A DNA stretch of 64,000 nt from positions 1,298,139 to 1,362,138 of the forward strand of contig NZ_LMOJ01000001.1 in assembly GCF_001424165.1 (NCBI RefSeq), given 5' to 3'. The notes beneath the pieces were generated by a model that was given only the letters and a program-made list of their open reading frames with translations, had not been told where the DNA came from and ran no database searches. Position 1 is the stretch's first letter, and each line of letters begins with the position of its first letter. The position numbers and the translations under genes are program-made. The DNA is from Massilia sp. Leaf139 (GTDB lineage Bacteria; Pseudomonadota; Gammaproteobacteria; Burkholderiales; Burkholderiaceae_D). This document shows, piece by piece, positions 18,301 to 31,434 of this stretch.

Positions 18301-19338
18301 GCCGGTCAGGCCCGCCTTCGGCTTGGCGCCGCGGCCGGTCGCGCCTTCGTCGCGGATCTCGCCGCCGGCGCCGGTGGAGGCGCCCGGGAAGGGCGAAATC
18401 GCGGTCGGGTGGTTATGGGTCTCGACCTTCATCAGGGTGTGGGTCAAGTCGGTGACCGGCGCGTATTCCCCATCTTCGCGTGGGAAGAAGCGCGTCACCG
18501 TCGCACCTTCCATGATCGAGGAATTGTCGCTGTAGGCCACCACGGTGCCCTTCGGCTGCAGCTGGTGCGTGTTCTTGATCATGCCGAACAGCGACTTGTC
18601 CTGCTTCACGCTGTCGATGATCCAGTCGGCGTTGAAGATCTTGTGGCGGCAGTGTTCGCTGTTGGCCTGGGCGAACATCATCAGCTCGACGTCGGTCGGA
18701 TTGCGCTGCGCTTTCGTGAAAGCGTCGAACAGGTAGTCGATCTCGTCGATCGACATCGCCAGGCCGAGTTCCGTGTTCGCGCGCACCAGGGCGTCGCGTC
18801 CCTGTCCGAGCACGTCGATCGCTTCGAGCGGCTTGCCCTCGAGTTCCTGGAACAGCTGGGAAGCCTCGTCGGCGCTGCGCAGCACGGTTTCCGTCATGCG
18901 GTCGTGCAGCAAGGCGGCGACATTGGCCAGTTCTTCTTCACTCAGCTTCTTCGGCGCGCCGATGCTGCTGCCGAGGATCCCGCTCTTCAAGACCAGCGTG
19001 TAAGCCACGCCGCGCTCGATGCGGTGCACGTGGGCCATGCCGCAGTTGTGGGCGATGTCGGTGGCCTTCGAGGCCCAGGGCGAAATCGTGCCCAGGCGCG
19101 GAATTACGAAGAACGCGACCGTGGTGCCTTCGTACAGGGTCTCCGGCACCGGCTCGCCGTAGGTCAGCATGGCGGTGAGCTGCCGCGTGTCCTCGATCGA
19201 GAGCGGGGCGCCGCTGTCGATGAAATGGACGAAGCGGGCCTGCACCGCGGCGATCGCGGGGGCGGCAGCTTGCAGTTGGGTCAGGAGGCGTTGGCTACGA
19301 AATACAGACAGGGCGTTGGAACCCGGCAGAATCAACAT
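15313..19338 (-). CDS. purL: Phosphoribosylformylglycinamidine synthase
   Basis: 1,341-residue single-chain PurL of the proteobacterial type, step four of purine synthesis: FGAR + ATP + glutamine to FGAM. It contains the N-terminal PurS-like domain, linker, two AIRS-type catalytic halves ([22 protein letters not shown] is split over about 295-317; [19 protein letters not shown] motif near 520), and a C-terminal glutamine amidotransferase domain (about 1045-1341) with nucleophile Cys in [11 protein letters not shown] and the HGEG motif. Length equals the E. coli enzyme plus about 45 residues. It stands alone. A TATAAT -10 box on the minus strand lies 50-56 bp upstream, but no good -35 was found. 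Confidence 0.98.
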   Translation of the reverse strand: MLILPGSNALSVFRSQRLLTQLQAAAPAIAAVQARFVHFIDSGAPLSIEDTRQLTAMLTYGEPVPETLYEGTTVAFFVIPRLGTISPWASKATDIAHNCGMAHVHRIERGVAYTLVLKSGILGSSIGAPKKLSEEELANVAALLHDRMTETVLRSADEASQLFQELEGKPLEAIDVLGQGRDALVRANTELGLAMSIDEIDYLFDAFTKAQRNPTDVELMMFAQANSEHCRHKIFNADWIIDSVKQDKSLFGMIKNTHQLQPKGTVVAYSDNSSIMEGATVTRFFPREDGEYAPVTDLTHTLMKVETHNHPTAISPFPGASTGAGGEIRDEGATGRGAKPKAGLTGFTVSNLLLPDAQRPWENAADVTAAGAKADAPVYGKPERIASPLQIMIDGPLGGAAFSNEFGRPVLGGYFRTYEQNAQAAGGVYGYHKPIMIAGGIGNISDQHTFKNDIPAGSLLIQLGGPGMRIGMGGSAASSMATGTNTADLDFDSVQRGNPEMERRAQEVINGCWQLGEKNPIISIHDVGAGGLSNAFPEIVNDAKRGATFDLRKIQLEESGMAPKEIWSNESQERYVLAIAPESLSLFASLCERERSPFAVIGVATEERQLRVVDPQAGNNPVDMPMDVLLGKPPKMLREVEHVQRALPAIDLTGIELEEAARRVLLLPTVADKSFLITIGDRSVGAMTARDQMVGPWQVPVADCAVTTMSHEGFLGEAMAMGERTPLAVIDAAASGRMAVGEAITNIAAAPIASIEDIKLSANWMAACGQPGQDAALFDTVKAVGMELCPALGISIPVGKDSLSMRTTWNDDGENKSVISPVSLIVSSFAPVTDVRRSLTPQLRTDVGDTALVLIDLGRGKNRLGASSLAQVTQQLGDSVPDVDSPEDLKAFFAAVQRLNGEGKLLAYHDRSDGGLFATLVEMAFAGRAGVSVNLDILTMEGEHSSDWGDAKNWATQVGERRNEMTLRALFSEELGAVLQVRDADKREVMNVLRELGLGACSHIIGKVNERGAIEFTRDAKVIYNAKRSSLHRLWSETSWRIARLRDNPDCADQEYERLLDESDPGITPILTFDPSEDIAAPFIATGVRPRVAILREQGVNSHIETAWAMHQAGFAAVDVHMSDLIAGRATLSDFHGVIAVGGFSYGDVLGAGEGWAKTILFNAQLADQFAAFFARQDTFGLGVCNGCQMLANLKPIIPGAHAWPKFTRNKSEQFEARFGMVEVLDSPSIFFAGMAGTQAPLAIAHGEGFADFSLTGNLDEVVQSLRYVDNRGQATEAYPFNPNGSPGGLTAVTTPDGRFTAMMPHAERVFRTAVHSWAPPSWGDDAPWMRMFRNARKWVG

Positions 19339-19509
19339 GGCTGGAAGTCGGTTGATGCAGCGTGGCTGCGGGTGGAAGATAGCCCGCTATTATACAGGGT
19401 TGACAATATTGCCTGCGATCGCAGCCTCGCTGCCGGTTGCCGCGCCCGGCGCTTGCCGGTATTGTAGCGATCGGAGAACGCGGCCACGAGGCTGTCCAAG
19501 AGAGAGACG

Positions 19510-21138
19510 ATGCAAGAAAACAGCCAATTATCGGTACTGGTGATCGACCCGAATCCGGGCATGCGCAGCAACCTGCAGAACATGCTCAACCTGCTGGGCA
19601 TCAGCAAGATCGAATACGCCGTCAACTCCGGCACCGCGATCCGCCAGCTGATGCGCCGGGCCTACGACATCGTCCTCTGCGAATACGACCTCGGTAGCAA
19701 CGCGGGTGACGGCCAGGACGGCCAGCAGCTGCTGGAAGACCTGCGCCACCACCGCCTGATCAGCCCCTGGGCGATCTTCATCATGCTCACCTCGGAAGCC
19801 GTCTACGGCAAGGTGATCGGCGCGGCCGAGCTGGCGCCGACCGATTATGTGCTGAAACCCTTCACCGCCGAAACCCTGGGCGCACGCATTGGGCGGGCGC
19901 TCGAGCGGCGCGTCGTGTTTCTGCCGACCTGGCAGCTGGTCGCCCAGGGCAAGACGCAGGAAGCGATCCGTTCGGCCGCCGCCGCCGAGATCGCCCATCC
20001 GCGCTACGCCCTCGAGTTCGCCCGCCTGCGCGCCGACCTGCATGTGAACCTGGGCCAGCATGGCGAGGCCGAGGAAATCTACCGCAAGGTGCTCGACTAC
20101 AAGGCGCTGGGCTGGGCCGCGCTCGGCCTGGCGCGCGCGCAGTTCGCGCAGAAGAACATCGAGGACGCGCGCGAGACGCTGCAGGTGCTGGTCGCCGCCA
20201 ATCCGCGCCTGATGGCGGCCTATGACTTGCTGGCGCGCTGCCACGAGGCGGCCGGCAACCACGCCCAGGCCCAGAAGATCCTCGAGGAAGCCGTGGCGAT
20301 CTCGCCGCACATGGTGCGCCGCCTGCGCAAGCTCGGCGAGCTCGCGCTGGAAGCGGGCGACGCCGCGGCCGCCGAAAAATCCTTCAGGCAGGTAGTCGCC
20401 AAGGCGCGCTATTCGGAGTTCCGCGATCCGGAAGACCACGTGCGTCTCGTAAAAGCGCTGGTCAAGCGCGGCGACGTGCTCGGTGCGAGCGGCGTGGTGC
20501 GCGAACTGGAGCGCTCGATGAAAGCCTCGCCCGAACTGGACGCGTGCGTGGCCGTCTCCAACGCCGCCGTGCACGACGCCGCCGGCAATCGCGCCGGCGC
20601 CCTGGCCGACCTGCAGGGCGCCGTGGGCGCCGTGCGCGCCAGCAGCGGCTTGTCCACCGGCCTGAAGCTGGGCCTGGTGCGCGCCTGCCTCGAGCACCGC
20701 TTCGACAAGGGCGCGCAGGACGTGATGATGGCGGTGGTGAACGATACGGGCAGCGGCATCACTTCGCAGGACGCCCTGGCCCTGTTCGCCGAAGCGGGCC
20801 GGCGCGACCTGGCCGACGGCGTCCAGCAGCAGCTCAAGGCCCAAGCCCAGATCCTGCTCGGCGTGGCCGACGAGAAGCGCAACATGGGCGACGTGCGCGG
20901 TGCGGTGCAGACCCTGCTGGAGGCGCTGCACATGGCGCCGCAGAACCTGCAGGTGATGATCGCCGTGGCCGGCGGCGTGCTCCGCCAGATCAACGAGCTG
21001 GGCTGGGATCACCCGCTGGGCGCACTATGCCGCGCGCAGCTGGAGAAGATCCGGGCGATCGATGCGCAGCATCCGCGGCTGGAGCCGCTGGAGGCGGAGT
21101 ACCACGCGATGCGGCGGAAGTACGGTATTTCGGGCTGA
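19510..21138 (+). CDS. Response regulator with TPR domain
   Basis: 542 residues: a receiver domain (about 5-130) followed by a long TPR solenoid. In the receiver the acidic residue is Asp13 (VIDPNPGMR), the likely phosphoacceptor Asp60 (CEYD), and the conserved Lys116 is in LKPF. The TPR part (about 140-540) has repeats such as YDLLARCHEAAGNHAQAQKILEE-like units, interrupted here. It resembles CheY-TPR proteins of Pseudomonas and Burkholderiales. The output has no DNA-binding or enzymatic domain, so it probably acts by protein contact. No kinase adjoins it; purL is divergent. Ribosome site AGAGAGACG precedes the ATG. Partner unknown. Confidence 0.9.
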   Translation: MQENSQLSVLVIDPNPGMRSNLQNMLNLLGISKIEYAVNSGTAIRQLMRRAYDIVLCEYDLGSNAGDGQDGQQLLEDLRHHRLISPWAIFIMLTSEAVYGKVIGAAELAPTDYVLKPFTAETLGARIGRALERRVVFLPTWQLVAQGKTQEAIRSAAAAEIAHPRYALEFARLRADLHVNLGQHGEAEEIYRKVLDYKALGWAALGLARAQFAQKNIEDARETLQVLVAANPRLMAAYDLLARCHEAAGNHAQAQKILEEAVAISPHMVRRLRKLGELALEAGDAAAAEKSFRQVVAKARYSEFRDPEDHVRLVKALVKRGDVLGASGVVRELERSMKASPELDACVAVSNAAVHDAAGNRAGALADLQGAVGAVRASSGLSTGLKLGLVRACLEHRFDKGAQDVMMAVVNDTGSGITSQDALALFAEAGRRDLADGVQQQLKAQAQILLGVADEKRNMGDVRGAVQTLLEALHMAPQNLQVMIAVAGGVLRQINELGWDHPLGALCRAQLEKIRAIDAQHPRLEPLEAEYHAMRRKYGISG

Positions 21139-21172
21139 TGGCCGGCCCGCGCCGGCGCATTCGGCATATACC

Positions 21173-24772
<3,600 letters not shown>

Positions 24773-24869
24773 CGTCAAACTCCCTGCCGGTTCAAGTATT
24801 CGCGTATTGTATGCGCCCAGCGCCCGAAAATTGGCGAAAATGCATGAACACGAAAATTTTGGAACTCAT

Positions 24870-26372
24870 ATGGACACTCGTCTTTACAGCGTAGCGCAGA
24901 TCCGCGCCATCGAAGCGGCCGCCGCGGCCAGCCTGGAGCCGGGCACCCTGATGCGCCGCGCGGGCCGCGCCGCGGCCGACGCCGCCCTTGCCCTGCTCGG
25001 CAGCGAACGCGCGCGGCCGGTGCTGGTGCTGGCCGGCCCCGGCAACAACGGCGGCGACGCGCTCGAGGTCGCGGCCAACCTGGCCGAAGCCGGCGCCGAC
25101 GTCGTCGTCCTGCACCTGGCCGGCAGCGGCAAGGTCTCGCCGGAGGCCGCTCAGGCGCTCGCCCGCGCCCGCGCCAGCCGCGCCAATTTCGCCGACGTCG
25201 GCCTCGACGTGCGCGACTGGGCGCTGGTGGTCGACGGCCTGTTCGGCATCGGCCTGGAACGCCCGCTGGAGGGGCGCTACCGCGAGCTCGTCACCGGCAT
25301 CGACCGCCTGGCCTGCCCGGTGCTGGCGCTGGACGTGCCGAGCGGGCTCGATGCCGACAGCGGCGCCATCGTCGGCAACGGCGTCGCCGTACGCGCGACC
25401 CACACGATCACCTTCATCGGCGACAAGCCCGGCCTGCACACTGCCGAGGGGCGCGACCACGCGGGCGCGGTGCAGGTCGCCGATCTCGAACTGGAATCGA
25501 ACCTGTACGAGCCGGCCCAGGCCAGCATCGCCTCGCCCGCCCTCTTCGCACCGTATCTGGCGCCGCGGCGCCTGAATTCGCACAAGGGCCAGTACGGCGA
25601 CGTAGCGGTGATCGGCGGGGCGCACGGCATGGCCGGCGCCGCGATCCTGGCCGCGCGCGCGGCGCTGTACGCGGGCGCCGGACGCGTGTTCGCGGCCATG
25701 CTGGGGCCCGCCCTGGCGCTCGACCCGCTGCAGCCGGAGCTGATGCTGCGCGCCGCACACGATGTCGAGCTGGCCGGACGCGTGCTGGTGCTCGGGCCGG
25801 GTATGGGCGGCGCCATGGAAGCGATGCGCGTGCTCGGCGCCGGCATCGACGGCACGACGCCGATCGTGATCGACGCCGACGGCCTGAACCTGGTGGCGGC
25901 CAGCCTGGAACTGCAGGAGCGCGCGGCGCGGCGCCAGGAACCGACGGTCGTCACCCCGCATCCGCTGGAAGCGGCGAGGCTGCTCGGGATCACGGCCGTG
26001 GAGGTGCAGGCCGACCGCCTGGGCGCCGCCCGCACCCTCGCCAAGCGCTTGCAGGCGGTAGTGGTGCTCAAGGGCTGCGGCACCGTGCTGGCGCGCCCGG
26101 ATGGCGAAGTGGCGGTCAACCCGACCGGCAATCCGGGGCTGGCGACGGGCGGCAGCGGCGACGTGCTGGCGGGCGTCTGCGGCGCGCTGCTGGCGCAGGG
26201 CTGGCCGGCCTGGGAAGCGGCCGTGGGCGCCGTCTGGATGCACGGCGCGGCGGCGGATCGGCTGGTGCAGGAAGGGATCGGGCCGGTCGGGATGACGGCC
26301 GGGGAATTGCCGGCGGCGGTGCGGGCGGTGTTCAACGGGCTGGTGAAACAGCACGCGGCAGGACGTTCTTAA
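24870..26372 (+). CDS. nnrD: Bifunctional NAD(P)H-hydrate epimerase / ADP-dependent dehydratase
   Basis: 500-residue metabolite-repair enzyme, YjeF-like. The N-terminal NnrE domain (1-215) has LVLAGPGNNGGDALEVA and LDVPSGLDADSG; it interconverts R and S NAD(P)HX. The C-terminal NnrD kinase-fold domain (225-500) has VTPHPLEAARL and the ATP/ADP motif TGGSGDVLAG; it dehydrates S-NAD(P)HX using ADP. The start at 24870 gives the YSVAQIRAIEAAAAA helix expected for NnrE. An in-frame ATG at 24840 would add ten residues and cannot be ruled out. It diverges from the oxoprolinase gene. REP repeat follows. Confidence 0.95.
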   Translation: MDTRLYSVAQIRAIEAAAAASLEPGTLMRRAGRAAADAALALLGSERARPVLVLAGPGNNGGDALEVAANLAEAGADVVVLHLAGSGKVSPEAAQALARARASRANFADVGLDVRDWALVVDGLFGIGLERPLEGRYRELVTGIDRLACPVLALDVPSGLDADSGAIVGNGVAVRATHTITFIGDKPGLHTAEGRDHAGAVQVADLELESNLYEPAQASIASPALFAPYLAPRRLNSHKGQYGDVAVIGGAHGMAGAAILAARAALYAGAGRVFAAMLGPALALDPLQPELMLRAAHDVELAGRVLVLGPGMGGAMEAMRVLGAGIDGTTPIVIDADGLNLVAASLELQERAARRQEPTVVTPHPLEAARLLGITAVEVQADRLGAARTLAKRLQAVVVLKGCGTVLARPDGEVAVNPTGNPGLATGGSGDVLAGVCGALLAQGWPAWEAAVGAVWMHGAAADRLVQEGIGPVGMTAGELPAAVRAVFNGLVKQHAAGRS

Positions 26373-26384
26373 GCTGCTTGAACG

Positions 26385-26446
26385 CGCGGGCGGAGAACCC
26401 GCCCACCCTACATCCTGCGCCGTACGGTGGGCGGCTCTGCTGCCCA
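26385..26446. repeat. REP-like inverted pair
   Basis: Left unit ends in CCCACCCTAC (to 26411) and the right unit begins GTACGGTGGGC (from 26422). Each carries its own hairpin (GCGGG/CCCGC and GTGGGC/GCCCAC). It fills the 105-bp gap between nnrD and the ABC gene, both of which end here (convergent). Confidence 0.7.
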
Positions 26447-26477
26447 CGCGTTCAACAGGCGCTCGCGATTCGAAACG

Positions 26478-27203
26478 CTAAACCAGCTTCCCCGCCGCGA
26501 TCGTAATGGTTCTCCCGCAGCGCGCCGCCATCGCCGGATCGTGCGTCACCAGCACGAGCGTCGAACCGCGCTCGCGATTGAGTTCGAACATCAGCTGAAT
26601 CACGGATTCACCCGTTGCCGCATCGAGGCTGCCGGTCGGCTCGTCGGCGAACAGCAGCGGCGGTTCGGTGACGAAGGCGCGGGCCAGGGCGACGCGCTGC
26701 TGTTCGCCGCCGGACAGGTATTTCGGATAATGGCGCAGCCGGCTCGACAAACCGACCCGGCCCAGCATCGCCTCGGCCTTTTCGCGCGCACCGTTATCGC
26801 CGCGCAGTTCCAGCGGCAGCATGACGTTTTCCAGCGCGTTCAGGTGCGACAGCAGCTGGAAGGACTGGAACACGAAGCCGAGCTTGGCCTTGCGGAAGGC
26901 GGCGCGGCCGTCCTCGTCGAGGGCGAAGATGTCGGTGCCGTCGAGCAGCACGCGGCCGCCGCTCGGGGTGTCGAGACCGGCGAGCAGGCCGAGCAGCGTC
27001 GACTTGCCGGAGCCGGAGGCGCCGACGATCGCGAGCGTCTCGGCCGGTTGCACGGTAAAATCGATGCTGTGCAGGATGGTGAGTTCGCCGCTGGCGTCCG
27101 CCACCCGCTTGGACAATCCTTCCACCCGTATCGCGGCGGCCCCGGTCGCTGGGGCGGCCTTGCCGCCGACGGTATTTTTGAACGCCTCGGAGTTATCGCG
27201 CAT
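26478..27203 (-). CDS. ABC transporter ATP-binding protein (YbbA-type)
   Basis: 241-residue ATPase with Walker [10 protein letters not shown], signature [14 protein letters not shown], Walker [13 protein letters not shown] and a switch His in THD. It is of the LolD/MacB/YbbA class, which partners with an FtsX-type permease for lipoprotein or lipid export. As in E. coli (ybbA/tesA) it is divergent from tesA, but no FtsX-like permease (YbbP) follows; only nnrD, convergent, lies beyond. The ATG at 27201-27203 lacks a clear ribosome site and shares the bases CATG with the tesA start on the other strand. Confidence 0.93.
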   Translation of the reverse strand: MRDNSEAFKNTVGGKAAPATGAAAIRVEGLSKRVADASGELTILHSIDFTVQPAETLAIVGASGSGKSTLLGLLAGLDTPSGGRVLLDGTDIFALDEDGRAAFRKAKLGFVFQSFQLLSHLNALENVMLPLELRGDNGAREKAEAMLGRVGLSSRLRHYPKYLSGGEQQRVALARAFVTEPPLLFADEPTGSLDAATGESVIQLMFELNRERGSTLVLVTHDPAMAARCGRTITIAAGKLV

Positions 27204-27828
27204 GCTTGCTTTATTCAAGAAATTAATTGTCGCCGCAAGCCTGGGGCTCGCGGCGGCGAGCGCCTATTCTGCACCAAAAACCGTACTCGTGGTGGGTGAC
27301 AGCCTGTCGGCCGAATACGGCCTGACCCGCGGCGCGGGCTGGGTCGCCCTGCTCGAACAAAAACTCAAGCGCGAGAAAATCGACGCCACCATCGTCAACG
27401 CCAGCATCAGCGGCGAGACCACCAGCGGCGGCCGCGCGCGCCTGCCGGCCCTGCTCACCGCGCACAAGCCGGACGTGGTCGTCATCGAACTGGGCGCCAA
27501 CGACGGCCTGCGCGGCCTGCCGGTGGAAGCGGCCGCGACCAACCTGCGCCAGATGATCACGCTGTCGCAGCAGCAGCGCGCCAAGGTCATGCTGATCGGC
27601 ATGCGCATGCCGCCCAACTACGGGCGCGCCTATACCGAGCGCTTCTTCGGGATGTTCAGCGCGCTCTCGAAGGAATTCAAGGCGCCCCTCGTGCCCTTCA
27701 TGCTCGAGGGCGTGGCCGACAAGCCGGCGCTGTTCCAGGCCGACCGCCTGCACCCGAGCGCCCAGGCCCATCCGATCATCCTGAACAACATCTGGCCGAC
27801 CTTCTCCACCCTCATTCAACAACGCTGA
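27202..27828 (+). CDS. tesA: Arylesterase / thioesterase I TesA
   Basis: 208-residue SGNH hydrolase. A signal peptide covers the first 23 or so residues (ends in AAASAYSA). The GDSL block is VVGDSLSAEYG, the oxyanion residue is in SGETTSGG, block III is GAND, and the catalytic DxxH is in DRLHPS. TesA is a periplasmic thioesterase, esterase and lysophospholipase. GGAG lies 9 nt before the ATG. The mnmH ATG is 2 nt past its stop, so the two are co-transcribed. Its start codon overlaps that of the divergent ABC gene. Confidence 0.96.
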   Translation: MLALFKKLIVAASLGLAAASAYSAPKTVLVVGDSLSAEYGLTRGAGWVALLEQKLKREKIDATIVNASISGETTSGGRARLPALLTAHKPDVVVIELGANDGLRGLPVEAAATNLRQMITLSQQQRAKVMLIGMRMPPNYGRAYTERFFGMFSALSKEFKAPLVPFMLEGVADKPALFQADRLHPSAQAHPIILNNIWPTFSTLIQQR

Positions 27829-27829
27829 C

Positions 27830-28891
27830 ATGCCGATGAAATACCCCGCCGTCCTGAGCTTTGCCGATATTCTCCCCGACCTCGACGGGTTCGACACCAT
27901 CATCGACGCCCGCAGCGAAGGCGAGTTCGCGCTCGACCACCTGCCCGGCGCGATCAACTGCCCGGTGCTCGACAACGAGCAGCGCATCCGGGTCGGCACG
28001 CTCTACAAGCAGGTCGGCGCTTTCGAAGCGAAGAAGCTGGGTGCGGCCCTGGTGGCGCGCAACATCGCGATGCACCTGGAGACGCGGTTCGCCGACAAGC
28101 CGCGCGAGTGGAAACCCTTGGTGTATTGCTGGCGCGGCGGCAACCGCAGCGGTTCGCTGGCCCACATCCTGGCCAAGATCGGCTGGCCGGTGGTGCAGCT
28201 CGACGGCGGCTACAAGGCCTACCGTGCCCAGGTGAGCGCCGCGCTGGAGGCGCCGCCGGCGCTGGCATGGCGCGTAATCTGCGGCACGACCGGCAGCGGC
28301 AAGAGCAGGCTGCTGGAAACGCTCGACGGCATCGGCGCCCAGGTGCTCGACCTGGAAAAGCTGGCAGCCCACCGCGGCTCGGTGCTCGGCCACCTGCCGC
28401 ACGAGCCGCAGCCGACCCAGAAGCTGTTCGAGACCCGGATCTGGGACAAGCTGCGTCATTTCGACCCGAGCCGTCCGGTCTTCGTCGAAAGCGAGAGCAA
28501 GAAGGTCGGCAATCTGCGCGTGCCGGACGCCGTCATGGAAGGCATCCGCGCGGCGCCCTGCGTGTCCCTGAACCTGTCGCGTCCGAACCGGGTGCGGCTG
28601 CTGATGGAAGACTACGAACACTTTGCACGCGATCCGGACGCCCTGAACGGCCAGCTCGACCACCTGGTGCAGCTGCACGGGCGCGCCAAGATCGACGCCT
28701 GGCATGCGCTGGCGAACGAGGGCGCGATGCCGGAGCTGGTCGACCAGCTGCTGGTGGAGCACTACGATCCGGCCTACCTGCGTTCGATCGATCGCAATTT
28801 CGTGCAGTATGGGCAGGCGCAGGTGCTGGAACTGGGCGATATCGGACAGGCTGATTTTTTGCGGGCGGCGCGGGTGTTGCACGCGGCTTGA
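27830..28891 (+). CDS. mnmH: tRNA 2-selenouridine synthase MnmH (SelU)
   Basis: 353 residues. The N-terminal rhodanese domain (5-125) has the active-site Cys in YCWRGGNRSG. The P-loop domain has GTTGSGKSRLL (about 149-159). It replaces 2-thiouridine by 2-selenouridine at tRNA wobble U34, via a geranylated intermediate, for Lys, Glu and Gln tRNAs. It needs selenophosphate from SelD, which is not in the window. The start is 2 nt after the tesA stop. The E. coli homologue is ybbB, close to tesA there also. Confidence 0.95.
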   Translation: MPMKYPAVLSFADILPDLDGFDTIIDARSEGEFALDHLPGAINCPVLDNEQRIRVGTLYKQVGAFEAKKLGAALVARNIAMHLETRFADKPREWKPLVYCWRGGNRSGSLAHILAKIGWPVVQLDGGYKAYRAQVSAALEAPPALAWRVICGTTGSGKSRLLETLDGIGAQVLDLEKLAAHRGSVLGHLPHEPQPTQKLFETRIWDKLRHFDPSRPVFVESESKKVGNLRVPDAVMEGIRAAPCVSLNLSRPNRVRLLMEDYEHFARDPDALNGQLDHLVQLHGRAKIDAWHALANEGAMPELVDQLLVEHYDPAYLRSIDRNFVQYGQAQVLELGDIGQADFLRAARVLHAA

Positions 28892-28942
28892 GCCGCTCCG
28901 GTTGACTCCGAATTCGGTTTCGACTTTTTGAACGTGCGTACG

Positions 28943-29017
28943 CGTGGGCTCGGGGCGCCCACCCTACGGAACACCACCTTCAACAGTACCGTAGGGCGGG
29001 CTCTACGAGCCCACACG
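28943..29017. repeat. REP-like inverted pair
   Basis: Left unit 28943-28968 (CGTGGGCTC...CCACCCTACG) and right unit 28990-29017 (CGTAGGGCGGGC...GCCCACACG) are in inverse orientation with a 21-bp spacer. It occupies the 239-bp convergent gap between mnmH and ppiD, next to the shared terminator. Confidence 0.8.
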
Positions 29018-29062
29018 TTTTACGTGTGTTCGCACGCCGCATAATCTCTTCACACCAAACGT

Positions 29063-29098
29063 AAAAAAACCCGGCTGCGAGAGCACCCGGGTTTTTTT
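29063..29098. terminator. Bidirectional terminator between mnmH and ppiD
   Basis: AAAAAAACCCGG pairs with CCGGGTTTTTTT across a 12-nt loop, giving a T-run on both strands. It can end ppiD (minus) and mnmH (plus). Confidence 0.9.
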
Positions 29099-29130
29099 GT
29101 CGTCGCAAGAGGCCCGCAGGCCTCTTCCAT

Positions 29131-31038
29131 TTATTCCGCCTTGGCCGGCGCCGCCGCGTTGATCTTCGCCTTCGACTTGACCTTGATCGCCTCGACGAAG
29201 TTGTACAGCTCGGCCTGGCCGACCAGGTTGCCGATCTGCTCGGCTTCCTGGGCGCGGCGCGCGGTATCCGGCTGGGCCGGCTGGGCGACCTTGCCGATGC
29301 GGTAGACCGCGTAACCCTGGCCCGGCAGATCCACGCCGACATAGGCCGGCAGCTTGGTCACGTCGGCCTTGAACACGGCCAGCGCGCCGACCGGGTTGAT
29401 CGCCGGTTCCTTGGTGCGCGACAGCACCTTGACGTCGCCGAAACCGGCGGCGTCGCCCGAGGCCTTGGCGGCGGCCAGCTTCGCTTCGCCGGCCTGGCGC
29501 GCCAGGCGCAGCGCTTCTTCCGCGGTCACGCGCTGGCGGATCTGGGCTTCGACTTCGGCCAAGGGACGCTTGGTGGCCGGCTTGAACTCAGCCACGCGGC
29601 CGGCGATCAGGACGGCCGGTGCCACTTCCACCGCTTCCGTGTTGCGCTTGTTCTTGATCGAATCGGTCGAGTACAGGGCGGCCAGGAATTTCTCGTTGTT
29701 GAACGGCGCCGCGCCCAGGGCCGGGTTCGGCTTGCGGGTCAGGCCGTCGGCGGTCTGGATGGTCAGGCCGAGCTTCTCCGCGGTCGGCTTCAGGCTCTCC
29801 GACTGCTCGTACACGCTGTCGTTGAACTGTTCGGCCAGTTCCGAATACTTCTTCGACAGCTTCGACTTCTTCACCTCGGCGGCGATCTCGGTCTTGGCTT
29901 CTTCCAACGATTTCTGGACTTGCGGCTTGAGCGAAGTGAGCTTGATGATGTGGTAGCCGAATTCCGACGGCACGATGCCGCTGACTTCGCCATCCTTCAA
30001 GCCGTAGATCGCGTCTTCCACGGACTTGACCAGCGAGCCGCGCTCGACCAGGCCGAGGTCGCCGCCCGCCGGCGCCGAACCCGGATCTTGCGACTGGGTC
30101 TTGGCGATGGCCGCGAAATCGGCCGGGTTCGCACGTACCTGGGCCAGCACGGCTTCGGCCTTGGCCTTGGCAGCGGCTTCCTCGGCCGGCTTGGCGCCCT
30201 GCGCCTTGGTGATCAGGATGTGGCTGGCGGTACGCTGTTCCGGCGTCGTGAAGCGCTTCTGGTTGGCGCTGTAGAACTGGCTGATTTCGGCGTCGCTGAC
30301 GCTGACCTGGCTTTCCACGGCGGCGCTGTCGAGCACGATGTACTCGGCCTTGACGGTTTCCGGGATCTGGAACAGGGTCGCGTTCTTGTCGTAGAAGGCT
30401 TTCACCATCTCGTCGGTCACTTTGACTTGCGGCAGGTACTGGGCGATCGGGAACACCAGTTCCTGGACTTCGCGTTCCTGGTCGTTGATGTCCGAGATGC
30501 GGCTGGCGACCGAGCGCGGCACGAAGGCGGTGCCCTGGATCGATCCGGCCAGTTGCTGGATCGCCATGTCGCGGCGCATGCGCGCGTCGAAGGCTTCCGG
30601 CGTCAGGCCCTGTGCGGCCAACGCGGCGCGGTAGCCCTCCATGTCGAAGCTGCCGTCCGGCTTGCGGAAGGTTTCGATCGCATTGATGGCCTTGAACACG
30701 GCCTGGTCGCTGACGGTCAGGTGGCTGCGTGCGATTTCGGCGTTGACCGCGCGTTCGGCCACCAGGTTCTCCAGCACTTCGCGCTTGGCTTGCGGCGTGT
30801 CGAAGATCTTCTGGTCGAACTGCGGGCCCATCTGCTGGCGCGCCTGGTCGATCTGGCGGCGCTGCGCATCGTCCCATTCCTGCTGGGTGATGTTGCGGCC
30901 GTCCACTTCGGCGACGCCGGTGGCGCTGTCACCGCGATCCTGGTAGCTGTCGACGCCGACGAGCACGAAGGAAGGGATGATCAGCAGCAGCAGGACGCCC
31001 TGCAGCAAGCGCTTGTTGTTACGTACGAAATCAAACAT
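29131..31038 (-). CDS. ppiD: Membrane-anchored periplasmic chaperone PpiD
   Basis: 635-residue SurA/PpiD-type protein. An N-terminal signal anchor (about 11-30, LLQGVLLLLIIPSFVLVGV) puts the rest in the periplasm. The SurA_N-like chaperone helices span 40-230, the parvulin domain about 265-355 (TASHILITKAQG, QDPGSAPAGGDLGLVERGSL, EFGYHIIKL), and a C-terminal helical region follows. In E. coli PpiD associates with the Sec translocon and helps early folding. Position after hupB in a lon-hupB-ppiD order is conserved. The tRNA-Asp pair and its terminator intervene, so ppiD probably has its own promoter near 31040-31090. Confidence 0.96.
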   Translation of the reverse strand: MFDFVRNNKRLLQGVLLLLIIPSFVLVGVDSYQDRGDSATGVAEVDGRNITQQEWDDAQRRQIDQARQQMGPQFDQKIFDTPQAKREVLENLVAERAVNAEIARSHLTVSDQAVFKAINAIETFRKPDGSFDMEGYRAALAAQGLTPEAFDARMRRDMAIQQLAGSIQGTAFVPRSVASRISDINDQEREVQELVFPIAQYLPQVKVTDEMVKAFYDKNATLFQIPETVKAEYIVLDSAAVESQVSVSDAEISQFYSANQKRFTTPEQRTASHILITKAQGAKPAEEAAAKAKAEAVLAQVRANPADFAAIAKTQSQDPGSAPAGGDLGLVERGSLVKSVEDAIYGLKDGEVSGIVPSEFGYHIIKLTSLKPQVQKSLEEAKTEIAAEVKKSKLSKKYSELAEQFNDSVYEQSESLKPTAEKLGLTIQTADGLTRKPNPALGAAPFNNEKFLAALYSTDSIKNKRNTEAVEVAPAVLIAGRVAEFKPATKRPLAEVEAQIRQRVTAEEALRLARQAGEAKLAAAKASGDAAGFGDVKVLSRTKEPAINPVGALAVFKADVTKLPAYVGVDLPGQGYAVYRIGKVAQPAQPDTARRAQEAEQIGNLVGQAELYNFVEAIKVKSKAKINAAAPAKAE

Positions 31039-31092
31039 GGTGCACCAATCGCTGTAGAAATGGCTCGCAGTAAAAAACTTCTAAGCACATGT

Positions 31093-31120
31093 TAAAAAAA
31101 AAGGCGAACTCGCGTTCGCC
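31093..31120 (-). terminator. Terminator of the tRNA-Asp pair
   Basis: GGCGAAC/GTTCGCC stem with a 4-nt loop followed by nine T on the minus strand, 50 bp past the tRNA genes and 55 bp upstream of ppiD. Confidence 0.9.
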
Positions 31121-31170
31121 TCTTCTCGTTGAAGTGCTCTTTCTCAAGCACTCCAGGTATCACTGAAATC

Positions 31171-31247
31171 TGGCGGAGCGGACGGGGCTCGAACCCGCGA
31201 CCCCCGGCGTGACAGGCCGGTATTCTAACCAACTGAACTACCGCTCC
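31171..31247 (-). tRNA. tRNA-Asp (GTC), second copy
   Basis: 77 nt, cloverleaf complete: acceptor GGAGCGG/CCGCTCC, D-loop AGTTGGTTAGA, anticodon loop CTGTCAC with GTC, T-arm GGTTCGAGCCC, CCA encoded. Identical in sequence to the upstream copy and 16 nt from it. Confidence 0.98.
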
Positions 31248-31263
31248 AAATTCGTTGTATTCG

Positions 31264-31340
31264 TGGCGGAGCGGACGGGGCTCGAACCCGCGACCCCCGG
31301 CGTGACAGGCCGGTATTCTAACCAACTGAACTACCGCTCC
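31264..31340 (-). tRNA. tRNA-Asp (GTC), first copy
   Basis: 77 nt with CCA encoded, identical to the gene at 31171-31247. Anticodon GTC. Upstream lies hupB with only a 94-bp gap and no clear terminator, so hupB and both tRNAs may share a transcript. Confidence 0.98.
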
Positions 31341-31434
31341 ACGAAATACTGGGTACTACATCAACCTACAAGAAAGCCGAGACGACCAGGCTTCCCTCAG
31401 GAAGTTTTCTTTGCATGTCACTGCAACGAAGGCA

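Noticed and set aside
19389..19405. TATAAT (minus) and TTGACA (plus) close together near purL
   Set aside because: They belong to opposite strands and neither has a partner box at proper distance, so I do not call full promoters.
15976..19467. Long plus-strand open frame antisense to purL
   Set aside because: Composition is the mirror of GC-rich coding sequence, with no known motifs. purL on the other strand has all its signatures.
24840..24869. Earlier ATG for the NAD(P)HX enzyme
   Set aside because: It adds ten charged residues without family support, and no better ribosome site is present; kept only as an alternative.
31171..31340. Direct repeat that could be an attachment site
   Set aside because: The repeat is fully explained by two identical tRNA-Asp genes; no integrase or prophage genes are near.
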